In this document: positions 17,628-27,116 of the stretch, in pieces
How positions within the stretch are numbered: the stretch's first letter is position 1
Layout: the number at the start of each line of letters is the position of its first letter
Source of the DNA: Paenibacillus montaniterrae
GTDB lineage: Bacteria; Bacillota; Bacilli; Paenibacillales; Paenibacillaceae
Direction: 5' to 3'
DNA length: 64,000 nt
Assembly (NCBI RefSeq): GCF_018403185.1
Contig: NZ_BOSE01000001.1
Span: 1,054,001 to 1,118,000 of the forward strand
Notes under the pieces: generated by a model
Databases searched by the model: none
What the model saw: the letters and a program-made list of their open reading frames with translations, nothing else
Told to the model about the DNA's origin: nothing
Made by a program: the position numbers and the translations under genes

Positions 17628-17844
17628 TTCCTACACTTGTCTCGATTACATTATTATAGCACATATGTTCGCCAAGCTAAACTTAATCATTTGTCCATTT
17701 TTTGCTCATTTAAGCTGAAATATAGGCATATTAAGCGATTTGCCGCATATTTTTACCTATCGCTATCGCAATATGACTAGATAATGATATAATAGGTCAA
17801 TATGGTTTGTATTGGCTATCAATGAAGGAGGCGTCATTTGTTTT

Positions 17845-19461
17845 ATGTCATCTAAAATCTTTATATTCGACACGACGCTGCGCGACGGCACGCAGGGAGA
17901 GGGTATCAGCCTGTCGGCAGATGATAAGTTGAAGATCGCCCAAAAGCTTGATCAATTGGGTGTTGACTATATTGAAGGCGGCAATCCTGGAAGCAATGGC
18001 AAGGACATTGAATTTTTTCAGCGCGTCAAATCGTTAAACCTTAAAGCGAAGCTGACTGCCTTCGGCAGCACTCGCCGCAAAAATAGCATTGCCGAGCATG
18101 ATGCAAGCTTGTTGAGAATTATTGAATCAGGCGTACCTGCAGCAACACTTGTCGGAAAAGCATGGGATTTTCACGTGCATATTGCACTGCAGACATCTTT
18201 GGAAGAGAATTTGGCAATGATTAGAGAATCCTTTGCATTTCTTAAGCGTCACGAAATCGAAGCAATGTATGATGCCGAGCATTTCTTTGACGGCTACAAA
18301 AACAATCCGGAATATGCTTTGTCCGCATTAAAAGCCGCGAAGGAAGGCGGCGCAGACTGGCTTGTGCTTTGCGATACAAACGGCGGAACCTTGCCTAATG
18401 AAATTGCAGAAATCGTTTCTCGTGTCAAGCAAGAGCTTGATATGCCTGTCGGCATTCATACGCATAACGACTGCGAGCTTGCTGTTGCCAATACATTGGC
18501 TGCAGTCAATGCTGGCGCAACTCAGGTGCAGGGCACAATTAACGGCTATGGCGAGCGCTGCGGCAACGCGAATTTATGCTCCATCATCCCGAACCTGCAA
18601 TTGAAAATGAACTATGACTGCTTGCCAGACGATAACTTGAAAATGCTGACCAATACCGCGCGCTATATTAGCGAGGTGGCCAATGTGCATATGCCTGTCG
18701 GTCAAGCATATGTAGGCAATGCGGCGTTCGCTCATAAAGGCGGCATTCACGTGTCTGCCATTATGAAGGATTCCAAAACCTACGAGCATATTCAGCCTGA
18801 GCTGGTCGGCAACAAGCAGCGTGTGCTCGTGTCCGAGCTTGCTGGACAAAGCAATATCATTTCCAAAGCGAGCGCATTGGGCTTGGATGTAAATACTAAC
18901 AATGAAAAAACGAAACAAATTATGGATCATATTAAGAAGCTTGAGCATGAGGGTTATCAATTCGAAGCGGCGGATGCATCGCTGGAGCTGCTGCTGCGCA
19001 AAGCATTCGGCGATTGGCAGCCTGCGTTCTTGGTTGAATCATACAAGGTCCATACTGAATACAAGCAGGATTCGATCATTTCTGAAGCAGTCGTAAAAAT
19101 CAGCATCGATGGACAGCAAATTTATACGGTTGCTGAAGGAAACGGGCCTGTCAATGCGCTTGATAATGCGTTAAGAAAAGCGTTGTCTCAATATTATCCA
19201 GATATCGAACAAGTATATCTAACAGACTATAAGGTCCGCGTCATCGACGAAACTGATGCAACAGCAGCCAAGGTTCGCGTACTCGTCGAATCAACAGGCA
19301 AGCAAAACAGCTGGAACACAGTTGGCCTGTCCGGCAATGTAATTGATGCAAGCTGGGCTGCAATTGTTGACAGCTTCCATTATGCGCTTCTCAGCATTCA
19401 AAGAGTGAGCGTAGAGCAGCCTGCAAATTCTCAGGAATATGCAGGACTAGCCAATATCTAA
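17845..19461 (+). CDS. cimA: (R)-citramalate synthase
   Basis: Condenses pyruvate and acetyl-CoA to citramalate, the threonine-independent entry to isoleucine. The aldolase-like TIM barrel begins FDTTLRDGTQGEG (about 6-18), and the metal-binding HTHNDCELAV and NGYGERCGNA segments follow. The C-terminal LeuA-type allosteric domain (about 400-520) should give isoleucine feedback control. At 538 residues it matches the long CimA/LeuA3 type rather than 2-isopropylmalate synthase. The ATG at 17845 has GGAGG 13 bases upstream; an earlier TTG at 17812 lacks a ribosome site. A TATAAT box lies near 17788. No T-box leader is seen. Confidence 0.88.
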   Translation: MSSKIFIFDTTLRDGTQGEGISLSADDKLKIAQKLDQLGVDYIEGGNPGSNGKDIEFFQRVKSLNLKAKLTAFGSTRRKNSIAEHDASLLRIIESGVPAATLVGKAWDFHVHIALQTSLEENLAMIRESFAFLKRHEIEAMYDAEHFFDGYKNNPEYALSALKAAKEGGADWLVLCDTNGGTLPNEIAEIVSRVKQELDMPVGIHTHNDCELAVANTLAAVNAGATQVQGTINGYGERCGNANLCSIIPNLQLKMNYDCLPDDNLKMLTNTARYISEVANVHMPVGQAYVGNAAFAHKGGIHVSAIMKDSKTYEHIQPELVGNKQRVLVSELAGQSNIISKASALGLDVNTNNEKTKQIMDHIKKLEHEGYQFEAADASLELLLRKAFGDWQPAFLVESYKVHTEYKQDSIISEAVVKISIDGQQIYTVAEGNGPVNALDNALRKALSQYYPDIEQVYLTDYKVRVIDETDATAAKVRVLVESTGKQNSWNTVGLSGNVIDASWAAIVDSFHYALLSIQRVSVEQPANSQEYAGLANI

Positions 19462-19468
19462 AGCAAAA

Positions 19469-19514
19469 AGGCGTGAGCTCAGCATATCAGTATGCTGCTC
19501 ACGCCTAATTTTTA
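19469..19514. terminator. Bidirectional terminator between cimA and the ResA-like gene
   Basis: AGGCGTGAGC / GCTCACGCCT with inner AGCATA/TATGCT pairing, flanked by A-rich and T-rich runs, between convergent genes. Confidence 0.85.
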
Positions 19515-20072
19515 TTACGAGACGTTCGGCAAGTAGGATTCAATGATGTTTTCCCACTGCTCCAACGTAATCACGCCATTAATTCGCTCGCGAATAACGC
19601 CCTGTTCATCAATTAAAAAGCTGGTCGGAAAAGTTCTGACACTATACAGCTTCGTCAAATCGCCATCCCGATCAAACAGCACCTCGAATGTAAAACCGAA
19701 ATCCTCTACAAATTTTCGAGCTTGACGCTCATTGTCTGTATCTGTTGCGTTAACGCCGTACAAAGCGAGCTGCTCACCATACTTTTCGTGCAGCTTTTGC
19801 AAATCCGGCGCCTCCAGCTCGCAAGGTCCGCACCATGAAGCCCAGAAATTAATAAGCTGCAGCTTGGCCTGCTGACCGCCAAAGCTAACCGGCTTCTCCT
19901 CTATATTCGGCAGCTCATTAACAAAGGACAGTTCTCCAGCCTTAGGCTTAAAGTTTTGAGCCGCATGGCTGATAGCGCTGCTGGACTTCTCCTCGCCTGA
20001 TTGCACAAATTCATAAACTGCAAAGCCGCAAAGCAGCATTGCTACAATGACAGCGGAATATATTTTTTTCAT
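19515..20072 (-). CDS. ResA/TlpA-like thiol-disulfide oxidoreductase
   Basis: One membrane anchor (about 4-21) holds an extracytoplasmic thioredoxin-like domain with the active site WCGPC (about 87-91) and a cis-Pro in RTFPTSFLID. This is the ResA/StoA pattern; such proteins keep cytochrome c haem-binding cysteines or spore-envelope thiols reduced. No cytochrome c biogenesis genes lie beside it, so its exact substrate is open. Confidence 0.85.
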   Translation of the reverse strand: MKKIYSAVIVAMLLCGFAVYEFVQSGEEKSSSAISHAAQNFKPKAGELSFVNELPNIEEKPVSFGGQQAKLQLINFWASWCGPCELEAPDLQKLHEKYGEQLALYGVNATDTDNERQARKFVEDFGFTFEVLFDRDGDLTKLYSVRTFPTSFLIDEQGVIRERINGVITLEQWENIIESYLPNVS

Positions 20073-20228
20073 CGTTAGCCCTTTCCTCTATCCAGTTCTT
20101 ACAATTATACTATCATGCTACGTTGCTTGCTTCAAGCATATGCCAACTAACGTTTATTTCTATAGTGTAAGCTTATTTGAGCTTTGCTATACTAAGTAAA
20201 AGAGACCAATCATGACACGGAGGAAACT

Positions 20229-20642
20229 ATGCAAATCTCGTTAAAACAAAGCTGCTATCAGCAAATGATACAGCACAGCACGGAAGCTTTTCCCGAAGAA
20301 GCTTGCGGCATTCTGCTGGCACCCGACGGGGACAGCACGATTACAGCTTGCATGCGCATTGACAATGTTCATGAGCAAAAAACGAGCGCTTTTCGCTTTG
20401 ATCCTGAGCAATGGGTAAATGCCCACTATTGGGCCAGCAGGCGGCAGCTGACCATTGCAGGCATCTACCATTCGCATCCGACAGCGGAAGCCGTACCGTC
20501 TTCAAGAGACGTGGCAGGCCTTCTTGACAGCCAATTGCTATACGCCATCGTTAGTTTAAAACAAAAAGACAGCCTACAAATTAAACTCTACCGCAGGAAC
20601 GTGCAGAATCAATTTATAAACTATCCGTTAGTGCTGACTTAA
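20229..20642 (+). CDS. M67 (JAMM/MPN) family metallopeptidase
   Basis: A compact zinc isopeptidase-type domain. The JAMM signature is present: a Glu in EEACGILL (about 21-22) and HSHPTAEAVPSSRD (about 80-93) supplying two His and the Asp. Bacterial relatives process ubiquitin-like sulphur carriers such as ThiS or MoaD; no such partner is adjacent. GGAGG precedes the ATG. Its 3' end overlaps the convergent exonuclease gene by 15 bp. Confidence 0.82.
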   Translation: MQISLKQSCYQQMIQHSTEAFPEEACGILLAPDGDSTITACMRIDNVHEQKTSAFRFDPEQWVNAHYWASRRQLTIAGIYHSHPTAEAVPSSRDVAGLLDSQLLYAIVSLKQKDSLQIKLYRRNVQNQFINYPLVLT

Positions 20643-21365
20643 ATAGGCGTATAAATCTCCTAAAGTAACAATATTTTTTTTCTCACTTACTTTTTTCATA
20701 TATTGCAGCCAAAGCTGTGCCGTCATTAAAGAATCTGACAGCGCATGATGACGGTTTTCAATCGGAATATGATGCCGATCCAGCAACGTATCCAGGTCGT
20801 ATTGCGCCAGCCCTGGCTCCAGCCATTTTGCAAGCATCATTGTATCGATTACACGGTGGTTGAGGCTTGTTTTTGACGTTTTCCACAGTGCTTGATTAAG
20901 AAACTGCCTGTCATGGCCCGAAGCATGCGCGACCAGCACTCTACGGCCGATAAATTGCATAAATGCACTCAGTACATGTATAAGATCAGGTGCATCCTCG
21001 ACCATCTCATCTGATATACCTGTCAGTTCAACGATGACAGGCGGAATTGCTCGCTTCGGGTTGACTAGAGAATAGAAGCTTTCCTCCTCAATCACCTTTC
21101 CCTCGCGAACTGCCACTGCGCCAAATGAAATAATTTCATCACCATTTGCTGGACTGAATCCTGTCGTTTCAAGATCGAATACGACAATTTCCAGCTCCGT
21201 TAATTTGCTGTCAAGTACCGACGTTTTCCTTTGCGTTCGGTTCATATTGCGAATTTGCGCCATTTGCTGCGCGTGCTGCGATCCTAGCATGGAGGCAATC
21301 GCAGGCGTAAATCCACCCATCTTGTACAGACTCCACATTCTGCCTACGCCGTTAGGCTCCTTCAT
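20628..21365 (-). CDS. DEDDh 3'-5' exonuclease (DnaQ-like)
   Basis: An exonuclease of the DNA polymerase III epsilon type: Exo I VFDLETTGF (about 59-67), a middle Asp in SGHDRQFLNQ, and Exo III HHALSDSLMT, giving the DEDDh set. About 50 residues precede the domain. It is the third gene of an apparent amt-DUF294-exonuclease operon, 12 bp after the DUF294 gene. Similar pairs of DUF294 and DnaQ-type proteins occur in other bacteria; the joint role is unknown. Confidence 0.85.
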   Translation of the reverse strand: MKEPNGVGRMWSLYKMGGFTPAIASMLGSQHAQQMAQIRNMNRTQRKTSVLDSKLTELEIVVFDLETTGFSPANGDEIISFGAVAVREGKVIEEESFYSLVNPKRAIPPVIVELTGISDEMVEDAPDLIHVLSAFMQFIGRRVLVAHASGHDRQFLNQALWKTSKTSLNHRVIDTMMLAKWLEPGLAQYDLDTLLDRHHIPIENRHHALSDSLMTAQLWLQYMKKVSEKKNIVTLGDLYAYLSQH

Positions 21366-21377
21366 ACTTACACCGTC

Positions 21378-22454
21378 CTACTTAAGCCTTGCAAATTTCT
21401 TTAAGACGAGCCTTTGCAATTCCTTGCCCAATCTTAAGTTTTTCTTTAATCTCTTTATTTCGTCCGAATCTAACCTTTTCGGGTGCAGCTTGCTAAACCC
21501 TTCATACATGCCATTTTCAATACGGTAGCCTGCTTTTAAGCGCAGCGACAGCATTTGCAAAAAGGCATCGCGATAATCCGCATACTCCTGAAAAGTTAAA
21601 ACGCCATCCTCCTGCAAGCCTTCCATTCTTTCAAGCGTTGAAGTCTGAAGGATTCCCGAGTCCAAAGCAAGCCAGCGCACTGAATTGACAATCGGAATAT
21701 AAGAGCCGTATTTCACATCAATGCTCCCAACATGCTCGCCATAGCGATCGGTAATAAACTGACCAAAAACTCCAAGCAGCATTTTATGCTGAACGGTATT
21801 TTCGATCATTCTTTCTAAAATGTGCGGACGTGCAGCCAGACCTTCTCTATAATACGTTCTAACACGTGAAAACAGCGAGTCATCTCCAACAATGCATCGC
21901 GCATCGGCAACAATAAGCAAATAGCGAATGGACTCCCAGCTGGCATCCTCGTACCAATGATCGAGCTTGGCTTTCCATTCTGCTTCCGTCTGGCACCATA
22001 GGCTTTCATTACTTTGAACCTTTCCATCACAAGGCGGATACCCTAGCTCAATCAGCATCGATACAGCGTAGGACGCAAATGTTCTGTAATAATGCCTTGA
22101 CGCCTCTGCATCGTCCGTATCCTCATAGATCATGGCACTGTCTTGATCGCTTGCCAGAGTTTGCTCGCTTCTGCCAGCACTGCCCAGCAGCAAATAAGAA
22201 TACGAGGTAGGAGGAGGACCAAGCCCTTCTCCTACCATACGCAATTCTGCCAGTGCAATCGTCTTCGCTATAAAGGCATCATGCACCTCATTGATTTGAA
22301 AGTTCCAATTTGCGATGGAGTCCTTATGAACCATCTGCTCATTATGCTGTATTGATAGTTGAAATTGATCTCTTAAGCTGCGCAGCTGTGTTAGTTGATC
22401 CGCATCATCAATCATCTTTTTCAGCTTAACGAATGTTTCAACCTCCAACACCAT
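21378..22454 (-). CDS. DUF294 GlnD-like nucleotidyltransferase protein
   Basis: Contains a nucleotidyltransferase core (LLGSAGRSEQTLASDQDSAM, about 98-117), the GSxxR and DxD pattern shared with the uridylyltransferase GlnD, followed by a helical DUF294 C-terminal domain. It lacks the CBS and cyclic-nucleotide domains that many family members carry, and lacks GlnD's HD and ACT domains. It lies 35 bp after the ammonium transporter and 12 bp before the exonuclease, which suggests a part in nitrogen signalling. Target protein or nucleotide is unknown. Confidence 0.82.
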   Translation of the reverse strand: MVLEVETFVKLKKMIDDADQLTQLRSLRDQFQLSIQHNEQMVHKDSIANWNFQINEVHDAFIAKTIALAELRMVGEGLGPPPTSYSYLLLGSAGRSEQTLASDQDSAMIYEDTDDAEASRHYYRTFASYAVSMLIELGYPPCDGKVQSNESLWCQTEAEWKAKLDHWYEDASWESIRYLLIVADARCIVGDDSLFSRVRTYYREGLAARPHILERMIENTVQHKMLLGVFGQFITDRYGEHVGSIDVKYGSYIPIVNSVRWLALDSGILQTSTLERMEGLQEDGVLTFQEYADYRDAFLQMLSLRLKAGYRIENGMYEGFSKLHPKRLDSDEIKRLKKNLRLGKELQRLVLKKFARLK

Positions 22455-22489
22455 CGACTCCTCAACCTAGAGTAATGCTTAAGCGTTTA

Positions 22490-23842
22490 TTAAGCTTTTT
22501 CTGATTTGCCAAGCTGCTCTGGATAACCATACACGCCATGCTCGGAAAGATCAAGACCAACAATTTCTTGTTCTTCTGTTACACGGAAGCCCATTACTGC
22601 TTTCATAATACCAAGCACGATAAAGGAAGCAACTGCTACAAATACGCCGGCAAATACAACAGACTCGATTTGGACCCAAAGCTGCTTGAAGCTACCAGTA
22701 TCTATCAAGCCGCCTTGACCAACGCCAACTTTTTCCGCAAGCTCTTGTGTTGCAAAAATACCGTTAGCCAATGTACCCCAAATACCTGCCATACCGTGTA
22801 CAGACAATGCATAGATCGGATCGTCGATTTTTAGCTTTTCAAACATTTTAACGCTGTAGAATACAAGCACCCCTGCAATTAAACCGATCACAACTGCCGC
22901 CCATGGCTCAACGAAAGCACAGGATGCCGTAATCGCAACAAGACCTGCAAGCACGCCGTTCAGCATAGTTGTAATATCTGCTTTGCCGCTAACCGCCCAT
23001 GAAATCAACAATGCTGCAACACCGCCGGCACCAGCAGCCAGCATAGTCGTGAAGCCAACGTAAGCGAAGAAGCCATCGCCGATTGCTACAGTTGAACCCG
23101 CGTTAAAGCCGAACCAGCCAACCCATAGCAATAGAACAGAAAGTGCTGTGTACACTTGGTTATGTCCAAGAATTTCATTAGGAGAACCGTCTTTGTTGAA
23201 TTTTCCGATACGTGGTTTTAGTAAAATTGTAGCAACAAGCGCTGCAACCGCCCCTGACAGGTGAACGACCGTCGAGCCTGCAAAGTCTTGGGCACCATGG
23301 TCAGCCAACCAGCCGCCGCCCCAGATCCAATGTGCTACAATAGGATAGATAAAGGAAACATAGAATAGTGTAAATACGATATAAGAACCTAGTTTCGCAC
23401 GCTCAGCAAATCCGCCCCAAGCGATTGAAAGGGAAATTGCTGCAAAAGCTAATTGGAACAGGAAAAATACAGCCGCTGGGTAGCTTTCACCTTCAAGAAC
23501 TGCTGTAGCAGGGTTAAAGAAAAACTCACCCCAACCGATAAATGCGTTAATTCCACTCGTACCAAATGCAATCCCGTAGCCGACCGCCCAATAAACAAGC
23601 GCCGCTAGCGCTACGGTAAAAATTGTTTTACCAGCTACATGGCCAGCATTCTTCATGCGAGTTGAACCAGCTTCTAGTAAAATGAAGCCACCTTGCATCA
23701 AAAGCACTAGAATGAACGCCAACATAATCCATAATGAATCCAGGCCGATCGTCAGGTTGGCAATGTCAGCTTCTGATGCGTAAGCTGCCAGCGGGAAGAT
23801 CATTGATATCAACCCCAAAGCTAGTAATGTTTTCTTAACCAT
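22490..23842 (-). CDS. amt: Ammonium transporter
   Basis: Amt/Rh family channel taking up ammonium. About eleven membrane helices follow an N-terminal signal-like segment (LLALGLISMIFPLAAYASEA). The twin pore histidines lie in STVVHLSGAV and LSVHGMAGIWG. The C-terminus is a short cytoplasmic tail. No glnK/PII gene is adjacent; instead a GlnD-like DUF294 gene follows in the same direction. The ATG at 23842 has AGGAG eight bases upstream and is better than the GTG at 23851. A GlnR/TnrA-type site sits just before the ribosome site. Confidence 0.94.
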   Translation of the reverse strand: MVKKTLLALGLISMIFPLAAYASEADIANLTIGLDSLWIMLAFILVLLMQGGFILLEAGSTRMKNAGHVAGKTIFTVALAALVYWAVGYGIAFGTSGINAFIGWGEFFFNPATAVLEGESYPAAVFFLFQLAFAAISLSIAWGGFAERAKLGSYIVFTLFYVSFIYPIVAHWIWGGGWLADHGAQDFAGSTVVHLSGAVAALVATILLKPRIGKFNKDGSPNEILGHNQVYTALSVLLLWVGWFGFNAGSTVAIGDGFFAYVGFTTMLAAGAGGVAALLISWAVSGKADITTMLNGVLAGLVAITASCAFVEPWAAVVIGLIAGVLVFYSVKMFEKLKIDDPIYALSVHGMAGIWGTLANGIFATQELAEKVGVGQGGLIDTGSFKQLWVQIESVVFAGVFVAVASFIVLGIMKAVMGFRVTEEQEIVGLDLSEHGVYGYPEQLGKSEKA

Positions 23843-23858
23843 GATTACCACTCCTCAG

Positions 23859-23875
23859 TGTAATGTTTTCTAACA
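23859..23875 (-). promoter_or_regulatory. GlnR/TnrA operator before amt
   Basis: TGTAATGTTTTCTAACA fits the nitrogen-control consensus TGTNA-N7-TNACA exactly. It lies 16 bp upstream of the amt start codon, a position that would suit repression by GlnR. The rest of the 320-bp gap to the MerR gene (23876-24163) is AT-rich with no second full site seen. Confidence 0.65.
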
Positions 23876-24163
23876 CCATTCGCAAGAATTAATGTCATTA
23901 TATACCCGAGGTTTTGGCTAATGAATATATTTTCTGTATTGAAATTTGCATTTTTAAGACACTTTTGTTAATGGAGCACAATAATCCAAAATACCTAACA
24001 TTATTTTTAGCTGTTCTAACGTTAAAAGTATAATTTACTTAACAACATCGCTACAAAATAGGACAAGCTATCTATATAAAGATACTTTTGTTCCTGTTTG
24101 ACGTTTTGCACTATTTCCTATTAAAATTAATAAGGATACGTTAGGAAAGGACGGTGAAGTAAA

Positions 24164-24604
24164 TTGACAGAAGCTAAGCTTTATCGGATTGGCGAATTGG
24201 CTAAGCTCGCTAACATTAATTCTCGTACTATTGATTATTACACCTCGATTGGTCTAATCATGCCTGTTAAGCGGTCAAATTATAATTATCGTCTATATAA
24301 TGTTGAAACCTTACAGCGTTTAGAACGTATTGAATCATTGAAAAAAGATAAATATACGTTAGACGAGATTAAAGACATCCTTAAGCAATTGGATCATATC
24401 TCCCCTAAGCAGGAAATCAAGCAAAAGGTATCTGAGCTTGAGAAGCAGCTTACCGCGCTGCAACGGGAGGTAAAGGAGCTTGAGCCTGTTCTGGACCAGC
24501 TTAAGCCTAATCAAGCCAAGCATTTGTACACTCGCCTGCTGCCGCAAACTGCCGCATGTATGGAGGCGCTCATGCTGATTATGAATAAAGGCTCATTAAT
24601 GTAA
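24164..24604 (+). CDS. MerR-family transcriptional regulator
   Basis: The N-terminal winged helix (YRIGELAKLANINSRTIDYY, about 6-25) and the second helix pair (YRLYNVETLQRLERI) are typical of MerR. A coiled coil (about 80-115) gives the dimer. The C-terminal part is short with no cysteine cluster apart from one Cys, so no metal-sensing site is evident. It starts at TTG after a GGTGAAG site. It stands divergent from amt and 72 bp before yugP, and could regulate either. The Bacillus nitrogen regulators GlnR and TnrA belong to the same superfamily, but this protein is not clearly one of them. Confidence 0.8.
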   Translation: MTEAKLYRIGELAKLANINSRTIDYYTSIGLIMPVKRSNYNYRLYNVETLQRLERIESLKKDKYTLDEIKDILKQLDHISPKQEIKQKVSELEKQLTALQREVKELEPVLDQLKPNQAKHLYTRLLPQTAACMEALMLIMNKGSLM

Positions 24605-24675
24605 TTGCTTTCGATATTAGCTGATGTCCTGCTCTCGAATGGCGTAATCAATAACTTCATATGGAGGAATGTAGA

Positions 24676-25344
24676 ATGATCTACATATTGTTAATACTAG
24701 CTTTTGGTTTAACAATTTGGGCTCAATTCAAAGTAAAAGGAACATTCAAGAAATGGTCAGATGTTGAAGCATCCAGCGGCTTGACCGGATATCAGGCAGC
24801 TCGTCGCATGCTGGACAACAACGGTTTGCACGATGTACCGATCGAACCGGTTGCAGGAGCATTGACTGACCACTACGATCCAATTAACCGCGTAGTTCGT
24901 TTATCAGAACCAGTTTATTATGAGCGTTCCATTAGTGCGATTTCAGTTGCATGTCACGAAATTGGTCACGCGATTCAGCACAAGGAAGCTTATCCGTTCC
25001 TTGTTGCTCGTCATAGAATATTTCCAATCGTCAATTTTGCGTCAGGCATCGCTCCATTTTTATTAATTGCCGGCTTTTTGTTCGGGGCATTTGGTCTTGC
25101 TCAGCTAGGGGTTATTTTCTTTGCTGTTACGGTTATTTTCCAGCTGATTACGCTGCCTGTTGAGTTTAATGCAAGCAGCCGCGCACGTGATTTGATGGTT
25201 GCAGAAGGCTTTATCCGCACCGATGAAGAGCGTGGAGTAGCAAAGGTATTAAACTCCGCTGCACTAACGTACGTCGCTGCAGCGCTCCTCTCCTTGCTTG
25301 AGCTGGTCCGTTTCATTCTTATTCTTACGCAAAACAGAGAATAA
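24676..25344 (+). CDS. yugP: YugP-family membrane zinc metallopeptidase
   Basis: Membrane protease of the DUF2268/YugP group. The zinc-binding CHEIGHAIQH (HExxH, about 97-106) lies after one N-terminal helix; two to three further helices follow (about 125-165 and 200-218). The ATG at 24676 has GGAGGA nine bases upstream; an earlier in-frame ATG at 24661 overlaps that site. Substrates are not known. Confidence 0.85.
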   Translation: MIYILLILAFGLTIWAQFKVKGTFKKWSDVEASSGLTGYQAARRMLDNNGLHDVPIEPVAGALTDHYDPINRVVRLSEPVYYERSISAISVACHEIGHAIQHKEAYPFLVARHRIFPIVNFASGIAPFLLIAGFLFGAFGLAQLGVIFFAVTVIFQLITLPVEFNASSRARDLMVAEGFIRTDEERGVAKVLNSAALTYVAAALLSLLELVRFILILTQNRE

Positions 25345-25352
25345 TACGTTAA

Positions 25353-25400
25353 AAAGGGCTTTCGCTGGTCATCATACCTGCGATAAGCCCTTTATTTTTA
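25353..25400. terminator. Bidirectional terminator between yugP and the LysR gene
   Basis: AAAGGGCTT / AAGCCCTTT with inner TCGC/GCGA pairing, followed by ATTTTTA; convergent genes on both sides. Confidence 0.8.
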
Positions 25401-25423
25401 CAATTAAAAGAAACGGTTTCTGC

Positions 25424-26323
25424 TTACTTCTTTAATTCATTAGCAAAATAATTCATTAAGAAATTATAAAAAACTTTTGCAACAAGCGGCAGCTTTTCAT
25501 TAGTGCGATGGATAAGACCGATATTGCGCGTAACGACAGGGTCGACTACCTTAACAATCGAAATAGGCAGCGGCGCAATATATTCAACAGCAAGCTTTGG
25601 CAGCAGGCTAATCCCCATGCCTGCGGCAACCAATCCTCGAATTGTTTCCGTTTCTTCTCCTTCAAATGCAATATTCGGCGTAAAGCCGGCTGTTTCACAA
25701 GCGTTCATTACAAGCGGCCGCAGCGAGTAGCCTTCGCTGAACATTATAAACGGATCGCTTTTCAATTCCTCCAAACGAACCTGCTCACGCTTTGCCAGTC
25801 GATGCGTGCTCGGGAAGATCGCAAACAGCTCCTCAGTAATTAAAATTTTCCCCGTCACCTGCTCGACGTCATTAGGCACAGGTGAAATAAAAGCGAGGTC
25901 GATTTCTCCCTTAACCAAATCGCGAATTAATGAAGGATACATTCCTTGTTTAAAACGAAAGCGAACATCTGGGTTTAGGCATCTAAAAGCCGCAACGACC
26001 TGCGGAACTAACGAAATTCCAAGGCTATGAGGAAATCCAAGCCTAATCTCCCCTTTCTCTGGATCAAGAAACTCGTGAACCTCCTGAACTGCCCGATCAA
26101 GATCGCGCAAAATTTCATCAGCTCGACGTAAGAAAAGCTGACCTACCGGGGTCAGTTGTAAATTCCTTCCCTTTTGTACAAAAAGCTTGACTCCAAGCTC
26201 TTCTTCCAGCTGGTGAATTTGTCGGCTTACCGCCGATTGCGCAACATGAAGCTCTTCTGCAGCTTGAGTCACATGCTCCTTCTTCGCCACCTTTACAAAA
26301 TAATAAAGCTGTCGCAATTCCAT
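25424..26323 (-). CDS. LysR-family regulator, GltC-like
   Basis: A 299-residue LysR regulator. The N-terminal winged helix includes AAEELHVAQSAVSRQIHQLE (about 20-39); the rest is a two-lobed co-inducer domain. The first 100 residues closely follow the B. subtilis GltC pattern (MELRQLYYFVKVAKKEHVTQ), so control of glutamate synthase or another amino-acid gene is possible. No gltAB genes are in the window. The gene begins 15 bp after the rhomboid gene, with AGGAGA 12 bases before the ATG, suggesting co-transcription. Confidence 0.85.
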   Translation of the reverse strand: MELRQLYYFVKVAKKEHVTQAAEELHVAQSAVSRQIHQLEEELGVKLFVQKGRNLQLTPVGQLFLRRADEILRDLDRAVQEVHEFLDPEKGEIRLGFPHSLGISLVPQVVAAFRCLNPDVRFRFKQGMYPSLIRDLVKGEIDLAFISPVPNDVEQVTGKILITEELFAIFPSTHRLAKREQVRLEELKSDPFIMFSEGYSLRPLVMNACETAGFTPNIAFEGEETETIRGLVAAGMGISLLPKLAVEYIAPLPISIVKVVDPVVTRNIGLIHRTNEKLPLVAKVFYNFLMNYFANELKK

Positions 26324-26338
26324 AAAATATGTTCTCTC

Positions 26339-26998
26339 CTAATTGACATGATCTCTTTTTTGTAATTTCATCCTTTGAATTTGATCAAAGAATCGGTATA
26401 GCATAAATCCAGTAATAAAGCCGCCAACATGCCCCCATAAATTAACTTTAACGATTAGCAATGAAGAAATCAGGCTTATGATTAATATCATATTAATCGT
26501 TTTGATTGAAGCCGGGTCAAGCAGCTGCTTGCGAAATAGCACTAAAAAGAAGTATGCGCCAAATACGCCAAAAATCGCTCCTGATGCACCGACTGATATT
26601 TGCCCCTGACCTTCTATTTTATAAATTAGCGCAGAAAAGGCATTGGCACCGATGCCACACAGCAAATAGAACCACACATAGCGCTTGCTCTTCATGACGT
26701 ACTCCAGCGGCGGGGCAAAGATGATCAGCATCATCATGTTGTGGAATAAATGCGCAAAATCTGCATGCATAAACATTGACGTAATATAGCGCCAGGGCTG
26801 CTCCATCCCCCAGGAATCAACTCCGGGAACGGAAAGGAATGCACCGAAGCGGATTGCATCAAGCGACATGCCAGGATTGCCCATTATGCTCGTAATAAAA
26901 AAATATATGATGCATAATGCAGCAATTGCTGCTGTTACTGGGTAGCTGCGCAAATATCCCTTAAAGCTTTCATATCTTAAAAAAATCATCTCTGCCAT
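26339..26998 (-). CDS. Rhomboid-family intramembrane serine protease
   Basis: A six-helix membrane protease. The catalytic serine is in VGASGAIFGVFGA (about 134-146) and the catalytic His in WGHVGGFITG (about 190-199); HNMMMLIIFAP supplies the conserved helix-2 residues. The ATG at 26998 has AAGGA six bases before it; the frame could run to 27094 but that stretch is promoter-like. It is divergent from tpx and followed by the LysR gene. Confidence 0.88.
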   Translation of the reverse strand: MAEMIFLRYESFKGYLRSYPVTAAIAALCIIYFFITSIMGNPGMSLDAIRFGAFLSVPGVDSWGMEQPWRYITSMFMHADFAHLFHNMMMLIIFAPPLEYVMKSKRYVWFYLLCGIGANAFSALIYKIEGQGQISVGASGAIFGVFGAYFFLVLFRKQLLDPASIKTINMILIISLISSLLIVKVNLWGHVGGFITGFMLYRFFDQIQRMKLQKRDHVN

Positions 26999-27116
26999 CA
27001 CATCCTTTTCTACGATTGGACAAGCTCTTGTTGTAACGTTTATAATATTTACGTAACGCATTACATAGAGGTTCAAAAATTTAATTTTGAACACGAATTA
27101 AAAGGAGGATTTAATA

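Noticed and set aside
17628..17844. T-box leader before cimA
   Set aside because: No specifier stem, T-box sequence or terminator is seen.
27040..27056. PerR-like box upstream of tpx
   Set aside because: Only the first half (TTATAAT) matches; the second half differs at most positions.
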